Below the pieces are notes generated by a model. The model searched no databases and had not been told where the DNA came from. It saw only the letters and a program-made list of their open reading frames with translations. Source: Mycobacterium sp. (lineage in GTDB: Bacteria; Actinomycetota; Actinomycetes; Mycobacteriales; Mycobacteriaceae). From it: a DNA stretch of 40,797 bases. The first letter of the stretch is position 1. Each line of letters opens with the position of its first letter. The DNA lies in assembly GCA_021732005.1 (NCBI GenBank), contig JAKFVT010000045.1, positions 1-40,797 of the forward strand, in the 5' to 3' direction. Below, one piece after another: positions 16,035 to 24,263 of this stretch. Made by a program: the position numbers and the translations under genes.

Positions 16035-17327
16035 TCAGGCGGGCGTCCAGCTCACCGGCAGCCGTTTGATGCCATGGATGAACGCGGACAGCAGCATCGA
16101 GGGTTCCTCGGTGACCGCGATATCCGGCATGCGCCGGTGCAGTTCCTCGAACACGACGGCGATCTCGCGGCGGGCCAGGTTGGCGCCCAGGCAGAAGTGC
16201 GCACCGCCGCCGCCGAACCCGACGTGATGGTTGGGGGTGCGGGTGACGTCGAAGAGATACGGGTTGGCGAATTTCTCCTCGTCGCGGTTGGCCGAGGCGT
16301 ACCACATGGTGACCTTGTCACCCTCGGCCATCTTGACCCCGCTGAGCTCGACGTCGCGGGTGACGGTGCGGCGCATGTAGATCACCGGCGACGCCCACCG
16401 CACCACCTCCTCGACGGCGGTGTCGGTGACGCCGGCGAAGTCGTTCCACCAGATCTCACGCTGCTCGGGATAGCGGGTCAGCGCGAGCACACCGTGGCTG
16501 ATCGCGTTGCGGGTGGTCTCGTTGCCCGCCACGGCAAGCAGGATGAAGAACGAAGCGATCTCGGCCGACGTCAGCCGTTCCCCGTCGACTTCGGCCGCCA
16601 CCAACGACGTGGTCAGGTCCTCACGCGGGTTGATCCGCCGGTCCTCTGCGAGCGCGGTGGCGTAGGCGCCAATATCGAAAGCCACCTTGAGGAACTCGTC
16701 GAAGTCGGTGGTCAGGTCCGGGTCGCCGAAGCCGAGAATGATGTTGGTCCAGTGGAATATTCGGTCGTGGTCGTCCTCGGGGATGCCCATCATGTCGCAG
16801 ATGACCTGCAGCGGCAGCGGCCCGGACAGCTCGGTCACGAGTTCGGCGTTGCCGTCCGGATGGTTGGCGATCATCGCCGACACCAGTTGCTGCGCGCGGT
16901 CGCGCACCGACTCCTCGGTGCGGGCCACCACCTTGGGGGTGAAGGCGCTGCGCACGATGTTGCGCAACCGGGCGTGGCGCGGGTCGTCCAACGCGATCAT
17001 CGAGCCGAAGTACTCGGCGACCTCCGGGATCTGATCACCGATGGTGATGTTCGGATAGGAGCTGAAGATGTCCGGGTGGCGGCTGGCGTAGAAGACGTCG
17101 TCGAGTTTGGTCAGCGCCCAGTGGCCGGGGCCGGCCTCGATACCCTCGAACTCGACCTCGTGGAAGAACGAGATCGGGGCCTCGCGGCGCAGCGTGGCGA
17201 AGGCGCCGTCGCGCAGCGCGTCGTCCATGCCCCAGAACTCGAAGGTGCCCAGATTGATGTCCTCGAGCGCCATTTCGGGCGGCTGCTGACCATTGACTCG
17301 TGTGGCGATGCCCATGGGAGACGACAT
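16035..17327 (-). CDS. cyp124: Cytochrome P450 of family CYP124, methyl-branched lipid omega-hydroxylase
   Basis: A 430-residue P450. The I-helix is AGNETT, ExxR is EEVVR, and the haem loop is FGGGGAHFCLG. Blocks such as DGAFATLRREAPISF, HWALTKLDDVFYASRHPDIFSSYPNITI and LGFGDPDLTTDFDEF are shared with M. tuberculosis CYP124A1 (Rv2266). That enzyme omega-hydroxylates methyl-branched lipids and sterol side chains. In M. tuberculosis cyp124 is not next to cyp140, so the pairing here is a different arrangement. The ATG at 17327 gives the same N-terminal length as CYP124A1; an ATG at 17315 is an alternative. Confidence 0.9.
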   Translation of the reverse strand: MSSPMGIATRVNGQQPPEMALEDINLGTFEFWGMDDALRDGAFATLRREAPISFFHEVEFEGIEAGPGHWALTKLDDVFYASRHPDIFSSYPNITIGDQIPEVAEYFGSMIALDDPRHARLRNIVRSAFTPKVVARTEESVRDRAQQLVSAMIANHPDGNAELVTELSGPLPLQVICDMMGIPEDDHDRIFHWTNIILGFGDPDLTTDFDEFLKVAFDIGAYATALAEDRRINPREDLTTSLVAAEVDGERLTSAEIASFFILLAVAGNETTRNAISHGVLALTRYPEQREIWWNDFAGVTDTAVEEVVRWASPVIYMRRTVTRDVELSGVKMAEGDKVTMWYASANRDEEKFANPYLFDVTRTPNHHVGFGGGGAHFCLGANLARREIAVVFEELHRRMPDIAVTEEPSMLLSAFIHGIKRLPVSWTPA

Positions 17328-17385
17328 TAGAGTCCACGGACCACGCTCGTGTTCATTTCCGTATTCAGGCAAGCTTGCTCCCACG

Positions 17386-18054
17386 ATGACGCGCACCTCG
17401 ACGACATTGCGTTTCGGCCTGCTGCTCACGCTGGCAAACGGCTTCCTGGACGCCTACACCTACCTCGCCCGCGGCGGGGTGTTCGCGAACGTGCAGACGG
17501 CCAACGTGATCCTCTTCGCGCTGGAAACGAGTCAGGGGAGAGTCAGCGCGGCACTCGCGCATGTGTGGCCACTTCTGGCGTTCTTCGCCGGCGTGGGGCT
17601 GGCCTCGCATCTGAAGTCGGGCCGGGTCGAACGGTACCTGAAGCATCCGCTGCGCTGGACCATGCTGCTGCAGGCCGCGGTGTTGTTCACGATCGGGTTC
17701 GTACCGACCACGGTGGCGCACAGCTATGTGACGGTACCGATCTCGTTCGTCGCGGCCATGCAGATCGGGTTGTTCCGCAACATCGGCGATTTCGTGTATC
17801 TGCCGGTGGCGACCACCGGCAACCTGATGCGTCTGGTGGAAAGCGGTTACACCGGTTTCGTGGACCGCGACGCGACGTCGCGGCAGGCGTTCACCACCTA
17901 CGCCGCATTGACGCTGTTCTTCACCGGCGGCGCGGTGGTCGGGGCGTTCGCCACCCGCGCCTGGAGCGTGCACGCGATCTGGATCCCGGCCGCCGTCTTG
18001 TTCGTCACGCTGATCCTGTTCGTCATCGACGAACGCAAGGGAGTGGAGCCATGA
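17386..18054 (+). CDS. YoaK/DUF1275 family membrane protein
   Basis: A 222-residue integral membrane protein with about six hydrophobic helices. It has the DUF1275 opening (LLTLANGFLDAYTYLARGGVFANVQTANV) and the conserved FRNIGDF region. Function of the family is unknown; transport is often guessed. The ATG at 17386 is chosen because earlier codons lie in the promoter of the divergent cyp124. Its stop overlaps the start of the next gene (ATGA), so the two are translationally coupled. Confidence 0.85.
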   Translation: MTRTSTTLRFGLLLTLANGFLDAYTYLARGGVFANVQTANVILFALETSQGRVSAALAHVWPLLAFFAGVGLASHLKSGRVERYLKHPLRWTMLLQAAVLFTIGFVPTTVAHSYVTVPISFVAAMQIGLFRNIGDFVYLPVATTGNLMRLVESGYTGFVDRDATSRQAFTTYAALTLFFTGGAVVGAFATRAWSVHAIWIPAAVLFVTLILFVIDERKGVEP

Positions 18055-19133
18055 ATCTGCCAGCGCTGCAATGCCGCTCGTGCGGCCGGGAATTCGACGT
18101 CGCCGAGCTGGCATGGCGATGCCCGTGTGGCGGGGTGCTCGACGTCATCGAGACGTGGCGACCCGACGGTGATTCCGTGCTGCCGGTACCGGTCGGCGCA
18201 TCGATCACCCTCGGTGAAGGCGACACCCCGATCATCCCGTCGAAGACGCTCCCGGCCGTCCGATTCAAGCTCGAATTCCTCAGTCCCACACTGTCTTTCA
18301 AAGACCGCGGCGCGGTGGTCCTGGCCGCGCTCGCTGAGCGGCTCCGCGTCGGGCAGGCCGTGGTCGACAGCAGCGGCAACGCCGGAACCGCGGCGGCCGC
18401 GTATTTCGCCAGGGCAGGCATCGACTGCCAGGTGTTGGTTCCGGCGTCGACCTCGCCGGAGAAGCTCGCCCAGATCCGTGCACACGGCGCCGCGCTGACC
18501 CTGGTGCCGGGGGACCGTGCCGCTACCGCGGAGGCGGCCGCGCGGATCGCGCAGCGCCCCGGCGTCTTCTACGCCAGTCACGTCTATCACCCGTATTTCA
18601 TCCACGGCGTGAAGACCTACGGATACGAGATCTGGCAGCAGAACGCACGCCGCCTGCCGTCGGCGGTGCTGGTTCCCGTCGGCAACGGGACGCTGCTGCT
18701 GGGCTGCCACCTGGCCTTCACCGAGTTGGTTGCCGCCGGCCTGGCCGACCGGATGCCGGCGCTGATCGCGGTCCAGGCGGCCGGGTGCGCACCGTTGGCG
18801 GCGGGGTGGGACGGCCGAGATGCGGTCCTGGGGTCCACGGTGGCCGAGGGCATCGCGATCACCGCGCCGCCCCGCGCCGAGCAGATCCTGGCCGCGGTGC
18901 GTGATTCGGGTGGCACGATCGTCACCGTCGACGACGACGCGATCGTGGCGGGACGTCATGCGCTGGCCCGCGAGGGCTTGTTCGTCGAGCCGACGGCGGC
19001 GGTCTGTTTCGCGGCGGCCGCCGGCGCCGCCGCCCGATCAGGGCCGGACTGGCAGCGGATCAACGATCTGCTGGCCAATGGGGACGTGGTGATTCCGTTG
19101 TGCGGCGCGGGTCTCAAGCATCCAGGCGATTGA
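18051..19133 (+). CDS. Threonine synthase-like PLP-dependent enzyme
   Basis: A 360-residue fold-type II PLP enzyme. An N-terminal zinc ribbon is visible (C8-x2-C11 and C24-x-C26), followed by the PLP lysine K84 in LSFKDRGA, the phosphate/substrate loop SSGNAGTA and a Gly-rich VGNGTLLLG. This is the layout of threonine synthase class enzymes, but it is unlikely to be the housekeeping ThrC because it lies away from hom/thrB and next to a YoaK protein. The reaction is therefore uncertain (threonine synthase, ammonia lyase or similar). The ATG overlaps the stop of the YoaK gene and has a GGAG sequence. Confidence 0.8.
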   Translation: MNLPALQCRSCGREFDVAELAWRCPCGGVLDVIETWRPDGDSVLPVPVGASITLGEGDTPIIPSKTLPAVRFKLEFLSPTLSFKDRGAVVLAALAERLRVGQAVVDSSGNAGTAAAAYFARAGIDCQVLVPASTSPEKLAQIRAHGAALTLVPGDRAATAEAAARIAQRPGVFYASHVYHPYFIHGVKTYGYEIWQQNARRLPSAVLVPVGNGTLLLGCHLAFTELVAAGLADRMPALIAVQAAGCAPLAAGWDGRDAVLGSTVAEGIAITAPPRAEQILAAVRDSGGTIVTVDDDAIVAGRHALAREGLFVEPTAAVCFAAAAGAAARSGPDWQRINDLLANGDVVIPLCGAGLKHPGD

Positions 19134-19161
19134 ACTGCGCCCCAGCGGGAAAGCATGAGGC

Positions 19162-19350
19162 ATGGCAACCTACCGCGTGATCAACCCGCATGGCGACGTC
19201 GTCGACACCAAGGACATCGAGAGCGCCGAGGACGCGCACGCCTGGTTCGTCGACTCACGCGCCGACAACTCCGAACTGGGCTGGCGCATGGAGGTCGAGC
19301 ACGACGGCGAGTGGAGCTTCTTCGACGACACCGAAGGCAGCTCGGACTGA
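19162..19350 (+). CDS. Small conserved hypothetical protein
   Basis: A 62-residue acidic protein (MATYRVINPHGDVVDTKDIE...), without signal peptide or membrane segment. It has many Asp/Glu and aromatic residues (Tyr, Trp, Phe) and looks like a compact alpha/beta domain. Codon use has the high third-position GC of its neighbours, which supports it being real. A purine-rich GGGAAAG lies 11-17 nt upstream of the ATG. Function not recognised. Confidence 0.6.
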   Translation: MATYRVINPHGDVVDTKDIESAEDAHAWFVDSRADNSELGWRMEVEHDGEWSFFDDTEGSSD

Positions 19351-19369
19351 CAGCCGGGCCCACTAGGCC

Positions 19370-19873
19370 TCAGGCCAGACCCCACCCCATGTTGCGGGCG
19401 AACGTGACCGCGTCGTCGGAGATGGTTCCCAACTTCTTCGACGTTTCGATGTAGCCCTTGACCATCGGCATGAAGTTCATCGGGTTGTAGGCGTCTTCCT
19501 CGTAGCTCCACAGCCCGTCACCGGCGTACTTGAGCACCGAGATGTTGGGTTCCTCGTGGATGCTGCCGTCGCCGGGATCGCGCATCCGGTTCTGGAATTC
19601 GCAGATCACCCAGCCCTTGTCCACATCGATCGAGTGCCAGGTCGACGGGAACCACGGCATCTCGGTACCGGGAAAGGTGTTCATGGTCTTGACGATCCAG
19701 CTCCGGATCGCCTCCCGGCCGCGGAATGTGCCGTAGGAGTGCTCCACGTAGGTGGCGTCCTCGGTGAACTGGTCGGCGAACCGCGACCAGTCCCAGCTGT
19801 CGGCGATACCGACGACGACCTGCTTGTGTTCCTCGAACGCGGACTCGATCTCTTCGCGTGACCACTGACCCAT
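19370..19873 (-). CDS. NTF2-like (SnoaL-type) protein
   Basis: A 167-residue NTF2-fold protein: N-terminal helix (WDWSRFADQFTEDATYVEH), then FRGREAIRSWI and beta strands with WVICEFQNRMRD. The YVEH and FRGREAI elements are typical of SnoaL-like domains that bind small polyketide- or steroid-like ligands. No catalytic assignment is possible. It lies downstream of an SRPBCC gene on the same strand (41 bp gap) and may be co-transcribed with it. Confidence 0.75.
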   Translation of the reverse strand: MGQWSREEIESAFEEHKQVVVGIADSWDWSRFADQFTEDATYVEHSYGTFRGREAIRSWIVKTMNTFPGTEMPWFPSTWHSIDVDKGWVICEFQNRMRDPGDGSIHEEPNISVLKYAGDGLWSYEEDAYNPMNFMPMVKGYIETSKKLGTISDDAVTFARNMGWGLA

Positions 19874-19914
19874 GCACCGGTTGTATCAAACCGACCGGCA
19901 CCCGCGGCGAGGAT

Positions 19915-20370
19915 TCAGTCGTTCTCGACGACCTTCTTGATCCGTTCCAGCGTGGTGCGCATGTCTCGCTTGTTGCGCCGGACTCGCAGCTGTCCGCCCA
20001 ACAACTCGAACAGCCGCACCCCGGGAAAATCGGCCATCCGGAACGATTCGGTCACGTCGGTGCCGTCGCCGCTCGGGTCCAGCCGGTAGTGCCAGTTGTT
20101 GAGCGCCTTGTCACCGGCGAGGACGGCGAAGCCGAATTCGCGTCCCGGCTCGCAGGCGGTGACACGGCACGTGGTCCAGTAGACCGGTCCGATCTCGTTG
20201 CGCCGCACATGCCCGCGGAACTTCGCGCCCAGCGCCGGGCCGGTGGCGCCGTCGAGCCATTCGGACTCGAACACCTCCGGTGAGAACTCGCCGGTCCTGG
20301 TGATGTCGGCGATGACATTCCAGATCTTGTCGGCCGGTGCGGCCATATGCACTGTGACGGAGCCTTTCAT
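19915..20370 (-). CDS. SRPBCC (START/polyketide cyclase-like) family protein
   Basis: A 151-residue helix-grip protein beginning with the SRPBCC strand SVTVHMAAPADKIWNVIADITRTGEFSPEV and ending in a long C-terminal helix with basic residues. The fold forms a hydrophobic pocket for lipids or polyketides. No catalytic function is visible. The position between cyp140 and the chorismate mutase gene resembles that of Rv1883c in M. tuberculosis, but orthology was not tested. A second SRPBCC gene lies divergently 62 bp away. Confidence 0.75.
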   Translation of the reverse strand: MKGSVTVHMAAPADKIWNVIADITRTGEFSPEVFESEWLDGATGPALGAKFRGHVRRNEIGPVYWTTCRVTACEPGREFGFAVLAGDKALNNWHYRLDPSGDGTDVTESFRMADFPGVRLFELLGGQLRVRRNKRDMRTTLERIKKVVEND

Positions 20371-20432
20371 GGGCTGATCCTATGCAGCCGGCGACCCTGG
20401 CCGACCCGCTATGCGGCGTAGCGTTGGCAGAC

Positions 20433-20843
20433 ATGGGGTTTGGTGTGCGAGTTCGGCTGCCGATGGTGATCGTGGACCGCGTTGTGGCGTCCCCGCCCGA
20501 CGCGGTCTGGACCGTGTTGACGGACCTGGAGGTGTGGCCGCAGTGGGGCCCGTCGATCAGCGAGGCCGCCCTCGACTCCGGCGGCAGATTTCTCGTGGCC
20601 GGCGCGACCGGAACGGTGCGGACCATCGGTGGTGTCGGTGTCCCGTTCGCCGTCACCGAGTTCGACGCGGGACGACGGTGGGCGTGGTCGGTCGCGGGCG
20701 TGCCGGCCACCGCTCATGGCGTCGAGTCGGTGCCGGGCGGCTGCCGGGTCTGGTTCGAGGTGCCATGGTGGGCCGCGCCGTATGCTGCGGTGTGTGCGAT
20801 TGCGTTGCGCCGCATCGATTCTCTGGCTGCTACGCGGAGGTGA
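20433..20843 (+). CDS. SRPBCC family protein
   Basis: A 136-residue protein with the SRPBCC signature VDRVVASPPDAVWTVLTDLEVWPQWGPSI and a terminal hydrophobic helix. Start ATG at 20433 lies 8 nt after TAGCGT (20419-20424), compatible with a leaderless transcript; earlier in-frame ATG has no support. It is divergent from another SRPBCC gene, so the pair may be a diverged duplication. Its last 14 nt overlap the convergent polysaccharide deacetylase gene. Confidence 0.7.
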   Translation: MGFGVRVRLPMVIVDRVVASPPDAVWTVLTDLEVWPQWGPSISEAALDSGGRFLVAGATGTVRTIGGVGVPFAVTEFDAGRRWAWSVAGVPATAHGVESVPGGCRVWFEVPWWAAPYAAVCAIALRRIDSLAATRR

Positions 20844-21654
20844 CGTGCGGGATCTCCGGCTGCAGGAACACGTCGTTGAGGGTGACCGTGCGCAGATTGC
20901 GCGACCGGATGACGTCGATCAGTGCGGGGAAGACGTGCGTGACCGGCGGATGGTTGAGGTGGCCGATCACGATGTTCTGCTGAATGAAGTACTGATCGGC
21001 CATCTTCACGATGAAGTCCTCGGCCACCGGAGTGGAGTCGGCCAGCGAGCCCGCCCACAAGGTCGGAACCCGGTACCCCAGATCGGCGGCCACCGCATCG
21101 ACGGCGTCGTTGTGATTGCCGTACGGCGGCCGGAAATACGGTGTGGCATCGGCGCCGAACGTGTTGCGCAGGAACTGGTCGTTGCGCTGTAACTGGTCGG
21201 CGACCTGCTCCTTGGTCAGTGTGGTCAGGTCGGGGTGGGACCAGGTGTGGTTGCCGAGCTGGATCTGGCCGGAGTCCACCAGCGGCCGCAGCAGGGCCGC
21301 GTTGTCGCGCCAGGAGTCGTAGACCCCGTTGACGAAGAACGTAAGCCGGATGCCCGTGTCCTTGGCCAACTGGGTGTAGAGCCGGACCACTTCGGAGTTC
21401 ACCCCGTCGTCGACGGTCAGCGCCAGCAGGTCGCCCTTGCCGGGGATCCTGGTCAGTTCGCCGCCGCCTGGCAACGCGATCCGCGCCGTGGTCGGCGGTG
21501 GCGGCAGCAGCGGTGCCGCGCCGATCGGTGGCGGGGGGGCCTTGGCCGCCAACGGCGGATTGGTCTGCGACATCGCGATCGCGCTGGACGCGCCGACCAG
21601 CCCGGCCGAGGCGAACAACCCGATCACGAACTGGCGGCGGGTTACCTCGGGCAC
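20830..21654 (-). CDS. Polysaccharide deacetylase (CE4/NodB-type), Tat-exported
   Basis: A 274-residue protein. The signal region carries TRRQFVIGL, a twin-arginine motif, then a hydrophobic stretch ending near SAIA, and a Pro-rich linker. The NodB domain shows motif 1 TVDDG (catalytic and metal Asp), motif 2 HTWSHPD (two metal His), and motif 3 RPPYG. It should remove N-acetyl or other acyl groups from cell-wall polysaccharide outside the membrane. The GTG at 21654 (VPEVTRRQ) is chosen for signal-peptide length; a TTG at 21675 is an in-frame alternative. Confidence 0.85.
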   Translation of the reverse strand: MPEVTRRQFVIGLFASAGLVGASSAIAMSQTNPPLAAKAPPPPIGAAPLLPPPPTTARIALPGGGELTRIPGKGDLLALTVDDGVNSEVVRLYTQLAKDTGIRLTFFVNGVYDSWRDNAALLRPLVDSGQIQLGNHTWSHPDLTTLTKEQVADQLQRNDQFLRNTFGADATPYFRPPYGNHNDAVDAVAADLGYRVPTLWAGSLADSTPVAEDFIVKMADQYFIQQNIVIGHLNHPPVTHVFPALIDVIRSRNLRTVTLNDVFLQPEIPHVTSA

Positions 21655-21780
21655 GTCACGATCCCACAACCCCAAGTCACATCTGTAACACCCGTCACAC
21701 CGATAGGCTAAGCTGCGCGACCGCCGAAACCCGGTACATCCACCGCTGTGTCGCCGTCCGGGCCGGGTTACCGTGGCCAG

Positions 21781-22665
21781 GTGAGCGATGTGAAGATCCG
21801 CTTCGGGATCAGCTTCGGTAGCGGAGTCGAGGATCTGCCCCGCGTCGTCGACCGGATCGAGGCGGCCGGCATCGACTCAGTGTGGTTTTCCGAGCTGGTG
21901 TACACCCCGGCTGTCGACCCTTTCGCCGGAATGGCGTACACGCTGGGGCGCACCACCCGCCTCAAGGTCGGCACCTCGGTGGCGGTGCTGCCCGGGCGCA
22001 ACCCGGTGCTGGTCGCCAAACAGCTGGCATCGCTGGCCGCCCTCGGCCCCAAGCGGGTGCTGCCGGCGTTCGGTCTGCGCCCCGCGTCGAAGGCGGAGTG
22101 GGACCTGTTTCCGGTGCCCGACGGGCAGCGCGCGGCGGTGTTCGACGAGGCGCTGGAAGTGTTGCGCGCGTTGCTCACTGGCGACGACGTCACCTTCGAC
22201 GGCAAGTACTTTCACCTCGCCGGCGTTTCGCTGGGAATCCGTCCGGCGGTCCCGGTCGAGGTCTGGCTCGGCGGTTCGGCACCGGCGGCATTTCGCCGGA
22301 TCGGGCGACTGGCCGACGGCTGGCTGGGCAGCTTCCTCACTGCCGACGAGGCGCGGGTGGCCCGGGAGAGCATCGAACGCGCCGCGGCGGAGGTGGGCCG
22401 TGCGGTCGAACCGGACCACTACGGGCTGAGCCTGGCCGTTGCCGGCGGGCACCTGCCCGACGAGATCGCCGCCGCCGTCAGATCCCGACGGTCCGACGTG
22501 GATCCGTCCGAATTGATCGCCGGGGACTGGCCGCAGCTGCACCGGCAGCTCGACGGGCTGATCGCCGCGGGGCTGAGCAAGTTCGTCATCCGACCAGTGG
22601 GCAACACCCCGGCCGACGAGTTCATCGAACGTTTCATCCACGAGCTGTTGCCCCGGCAGAACTGA
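21781..22665 (+). CDS. LLM-class F420-dependent oxidoreductase
   Basis: A 294-residue TIM-barrel protein of the luciferase-like monooxygenase family: RFGISFG at the N-terminus, IDSVWFSEL, TTRLKVGTSVAVLPGRNPVLVAKQLASL and a substrate-side WLGGSAP. The spacing fits the F420-dependent branch common in mycobacteria; the substrate is unknown. The GTG start is 6 nt after TACCGT (21769-21774), giving a leaderless mRNA. DUF4331 follows 18 bp downstream and is likely co-transcribed. Confidence 0.85.
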   Translation: MSDVKIRFGISFGSGVEDLPRVVDRIEAAGIDSVWFSELVYTPAVDPFAGMAYTLGRTTRLKVGTSVAVLPGRNPVLVAKQLASLAALGPKRVLPAFGLRPASKAEWDLFPVPDGQRAAVFDEALEVLRALLTGDDVTFDGKYFHLAGVSLGIRPAVPVEVWLGGSAPAAFRRIGRLADGWLGSFLTADEARVARESIERAAAEVGRAVEPDHYGLSLAVAGGHLPDEIAAAVRSRRSDVDPSELIAGDWPQLHRQLDGLIAAGLSKFVIRPVGNTPADEFIERFIHELLPRQN

Positions 22666-22683
22666 TCCGGCAAAGTTTCGTTG

Positions 22684-23694
22684 ATGTCGAACCACTTCAC
22701 CGGCTTGAGCCTTGGCCCGCCCCTGGGCGATCAGCGACTGGATCTGTGCGATCTCTACGCATTTCTGTCGCCGTCGGACCCCGGCCGCACGGTGCTCATC
22801 TTGAACGCCAACCCGAACGCCGACGCGCTGCATCCCGATGCCATCTATCGGCTGGCCGTCGACAACAACGGTGATCTGCGCAACGACATCGCGTTCAGCT
22901 TCGTGTTCTCCGCGCCCGAGGACGGGCGGCAGACCGTCGACGTCTTCAAGGCGGTCGGCGATGACGCTGAATCACCGTATGCGGTGGGGGAGAAGATCTT
23001 CGAGAACGTCGAGGTGTCATTCGGCGAAAGGGCCAACGTCGTCCAATTGGATGGTTACACCTTCGCCGCCGGCGCGCGCAGCGACGCATTCTTCTTCGAC
23101 TTCGACGGCATCAAGAACCTGTTCGACACCACCGGCGGCCGCAACTTCACCGCGCCACACCTCGGCGGCGAGTCACCGTGGACCGGGGTGGACTCCAACA
23201 GAAGCGCCAACGTGTTCTCGATCGCCATCGAACTGCCGACCGCCGAGCTGGGGCCTGATCCCGACCTTCGGATCTGGGGGCGCTGCAGCCTGAACCGCGA
23301 CGGCGAACTGCTGCACGTCGACCGCGCCGGGCACCCCTCGGTGAGCAGCTTCTTCAACACCGACGACACCAAAGAGGAGTACAACGCCAGCGAGCCGATC
23401 CGCGATCGGGAGCGCTGGATCGGGCAGTTCATCCACTTGATGGGGCACACCGGCGGCTACACCGACGACGAGGCCATCGAGGCGATCGACACCGAGGGAA
23501 CGCTGCCGGACATGCTGACCTTCGATCCCGCGAAACCGGCGAAGTATCCCAACGGGCGGACGTTCAGAGACGACGTCATCGACTACCGGCTGGCGTTCCT
23601 GACCAAGGGTGATTGCCCGCCAAGCGGTCTGGCCCCCCACACCGACACCCTCGACGTCTTTCCGTACCTGGGCAACCCGCACCCGGCGGGTTAG
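22684..23694 (+). CDS. DUF4331 family protein
   Basis: A 336-residue protein matching DUF4331: MSNHFTGLSLGPPLGDQRLDLCDLYAFLSPSDPGRTVLILNANP region at the start, later SRDxxG-like segments such as ANVFSIAIELPTAELG, and an Asp/Asn-rich beta composition. No signal peptide is seen, although many members are exported. Function unknown. It lies 18 bp after the LLM oxidoreductase gene. Its stop TAG shares bases with the stop of the convergent chorismate mutase gene (TTAG at 23691-23694). Confidence 0.8.
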   Translation: MSNHFTGLSLGPPLGDQRLDLCDLYAFLSPSDPGRTVLILNANPNADALHPDAIYRLAVDNNGDLRNDIAFSFVFSAPEDGRQTVDVFKAVGDDAESPYAVGEKIFENVEVSFGERANVVQLDGYTFAAGARSDAFFFDFDGIKNLFDTTGGRNFTAPHLGGESPWTGVDSNRSANVFSIAIELPTAELGPDPDLRIWGRCSLNRDGELLHVDRAGHPSVSSFFNTDDTKEEYNASEPIRDRERWIGQFIHLMGHTGGYTDDEAIEAIDTEGTLPDMLTFDPAKPAKYPNGRTFRDDVIDYRLAFLTKGDCPPSGLAPHTDTLDVFPYLGNPHPAG

Positions 23695-24257
23695 GACCCG
23701 CAGTACGACCGGGTCGCCGAGTCCAGCGCGGTGCGGTAGAGATCGTCGAACTGGCGCTGTCCGGCCACGTCGTTCTTGGCCGCGTCCAGCTCGGCTCGGC
23801 ACCCGGGGGAGCTCAAGAGCGGCCACTGGGCGGCGATCTGCTCGACCATCTGGCGGTTCAGGCCGTCGATGATCGACCGGGACGAGGCCAGATCGGGGGC
23901 GGACGCGGGCGCCCCGGCCGGGTCGAACTTCCAGCCGGCGAACCGGGCGTACTCCACGGCCTCGGTCGCGTTGATCTGGTTGGTGAACACCGTGGTTACG
24001 TAATCGGTTGCCACACCTCGGGATTCGGCGTCCTTGGACACCGCGTCCAGCACCACCTTGACCCGCGCGGGGTCGGTGATCGGTCCGCCGGTCAGCCACT
24101 TGTTGGCCGCCACCGCATCCGCGGTCTGCAAGCGCTGTGCCGCGGCATCGACCAGGTCGTACAGCGGTTCGGGCGAATCGGCCCAGGCCGGCGCGGCCGT
24201 CGCGACCGCCATCACCGTCATCATCGCTGCGGCGCCGCGCGCCAGGGCAGTGGGCAT
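23691..24257 (-). CDS. Secreted chorismate mutase, AroQ-gamma type
   Basis: A 188-residue exported all-helical protein with a signal peptide ending PAWA (about 26 residues). The mature part begins PLYDLVDAAAQRLQTADAVAANKW, where the Arg and Lys are the usual active-site residues, followed by ESRGVATDYVTTVFTNQINATEAVEY, SSPGCRAELD and SYCG, whose two Cys form the family disulfide. It matches M. tuberculosis Rv1885c (*MtCM). It converts chorismate to prephenate outside the cytoplasm; why mycobacteria export it is unresolved. It starts 6 bp after the protease gene, so the two form an operon. Confidence 0.85.
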   Translation of the reverse strand: MPTALARGAAAMMTVMAVATAAPAWADSPEPLYDLVDAAAQRLQTADAVAANKWLTGGPITDPARVKVVLDAVSKDAESRGVATDYVTTVFTNQINATEAVEYARFAGWKFDPAGAPASAPDLASSRSIIDGLNRQMVEQIAAQWPLLSSPGCRAELDAAKNDVAGQRQFDDLYRTALDSATRSYCGS

Positions 24258-24263
24258 GGGAGA

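Noticed and set aside
16074..17330. Long plus-strand ORF of 418 codons opposite CYP124
   Set aside because: It lies entirely antisense to a clear P450 gene, encodes a low-complexity Arg/Gly/Val/Asp-rich product and has no family features. High GC makes such antisense frames common.
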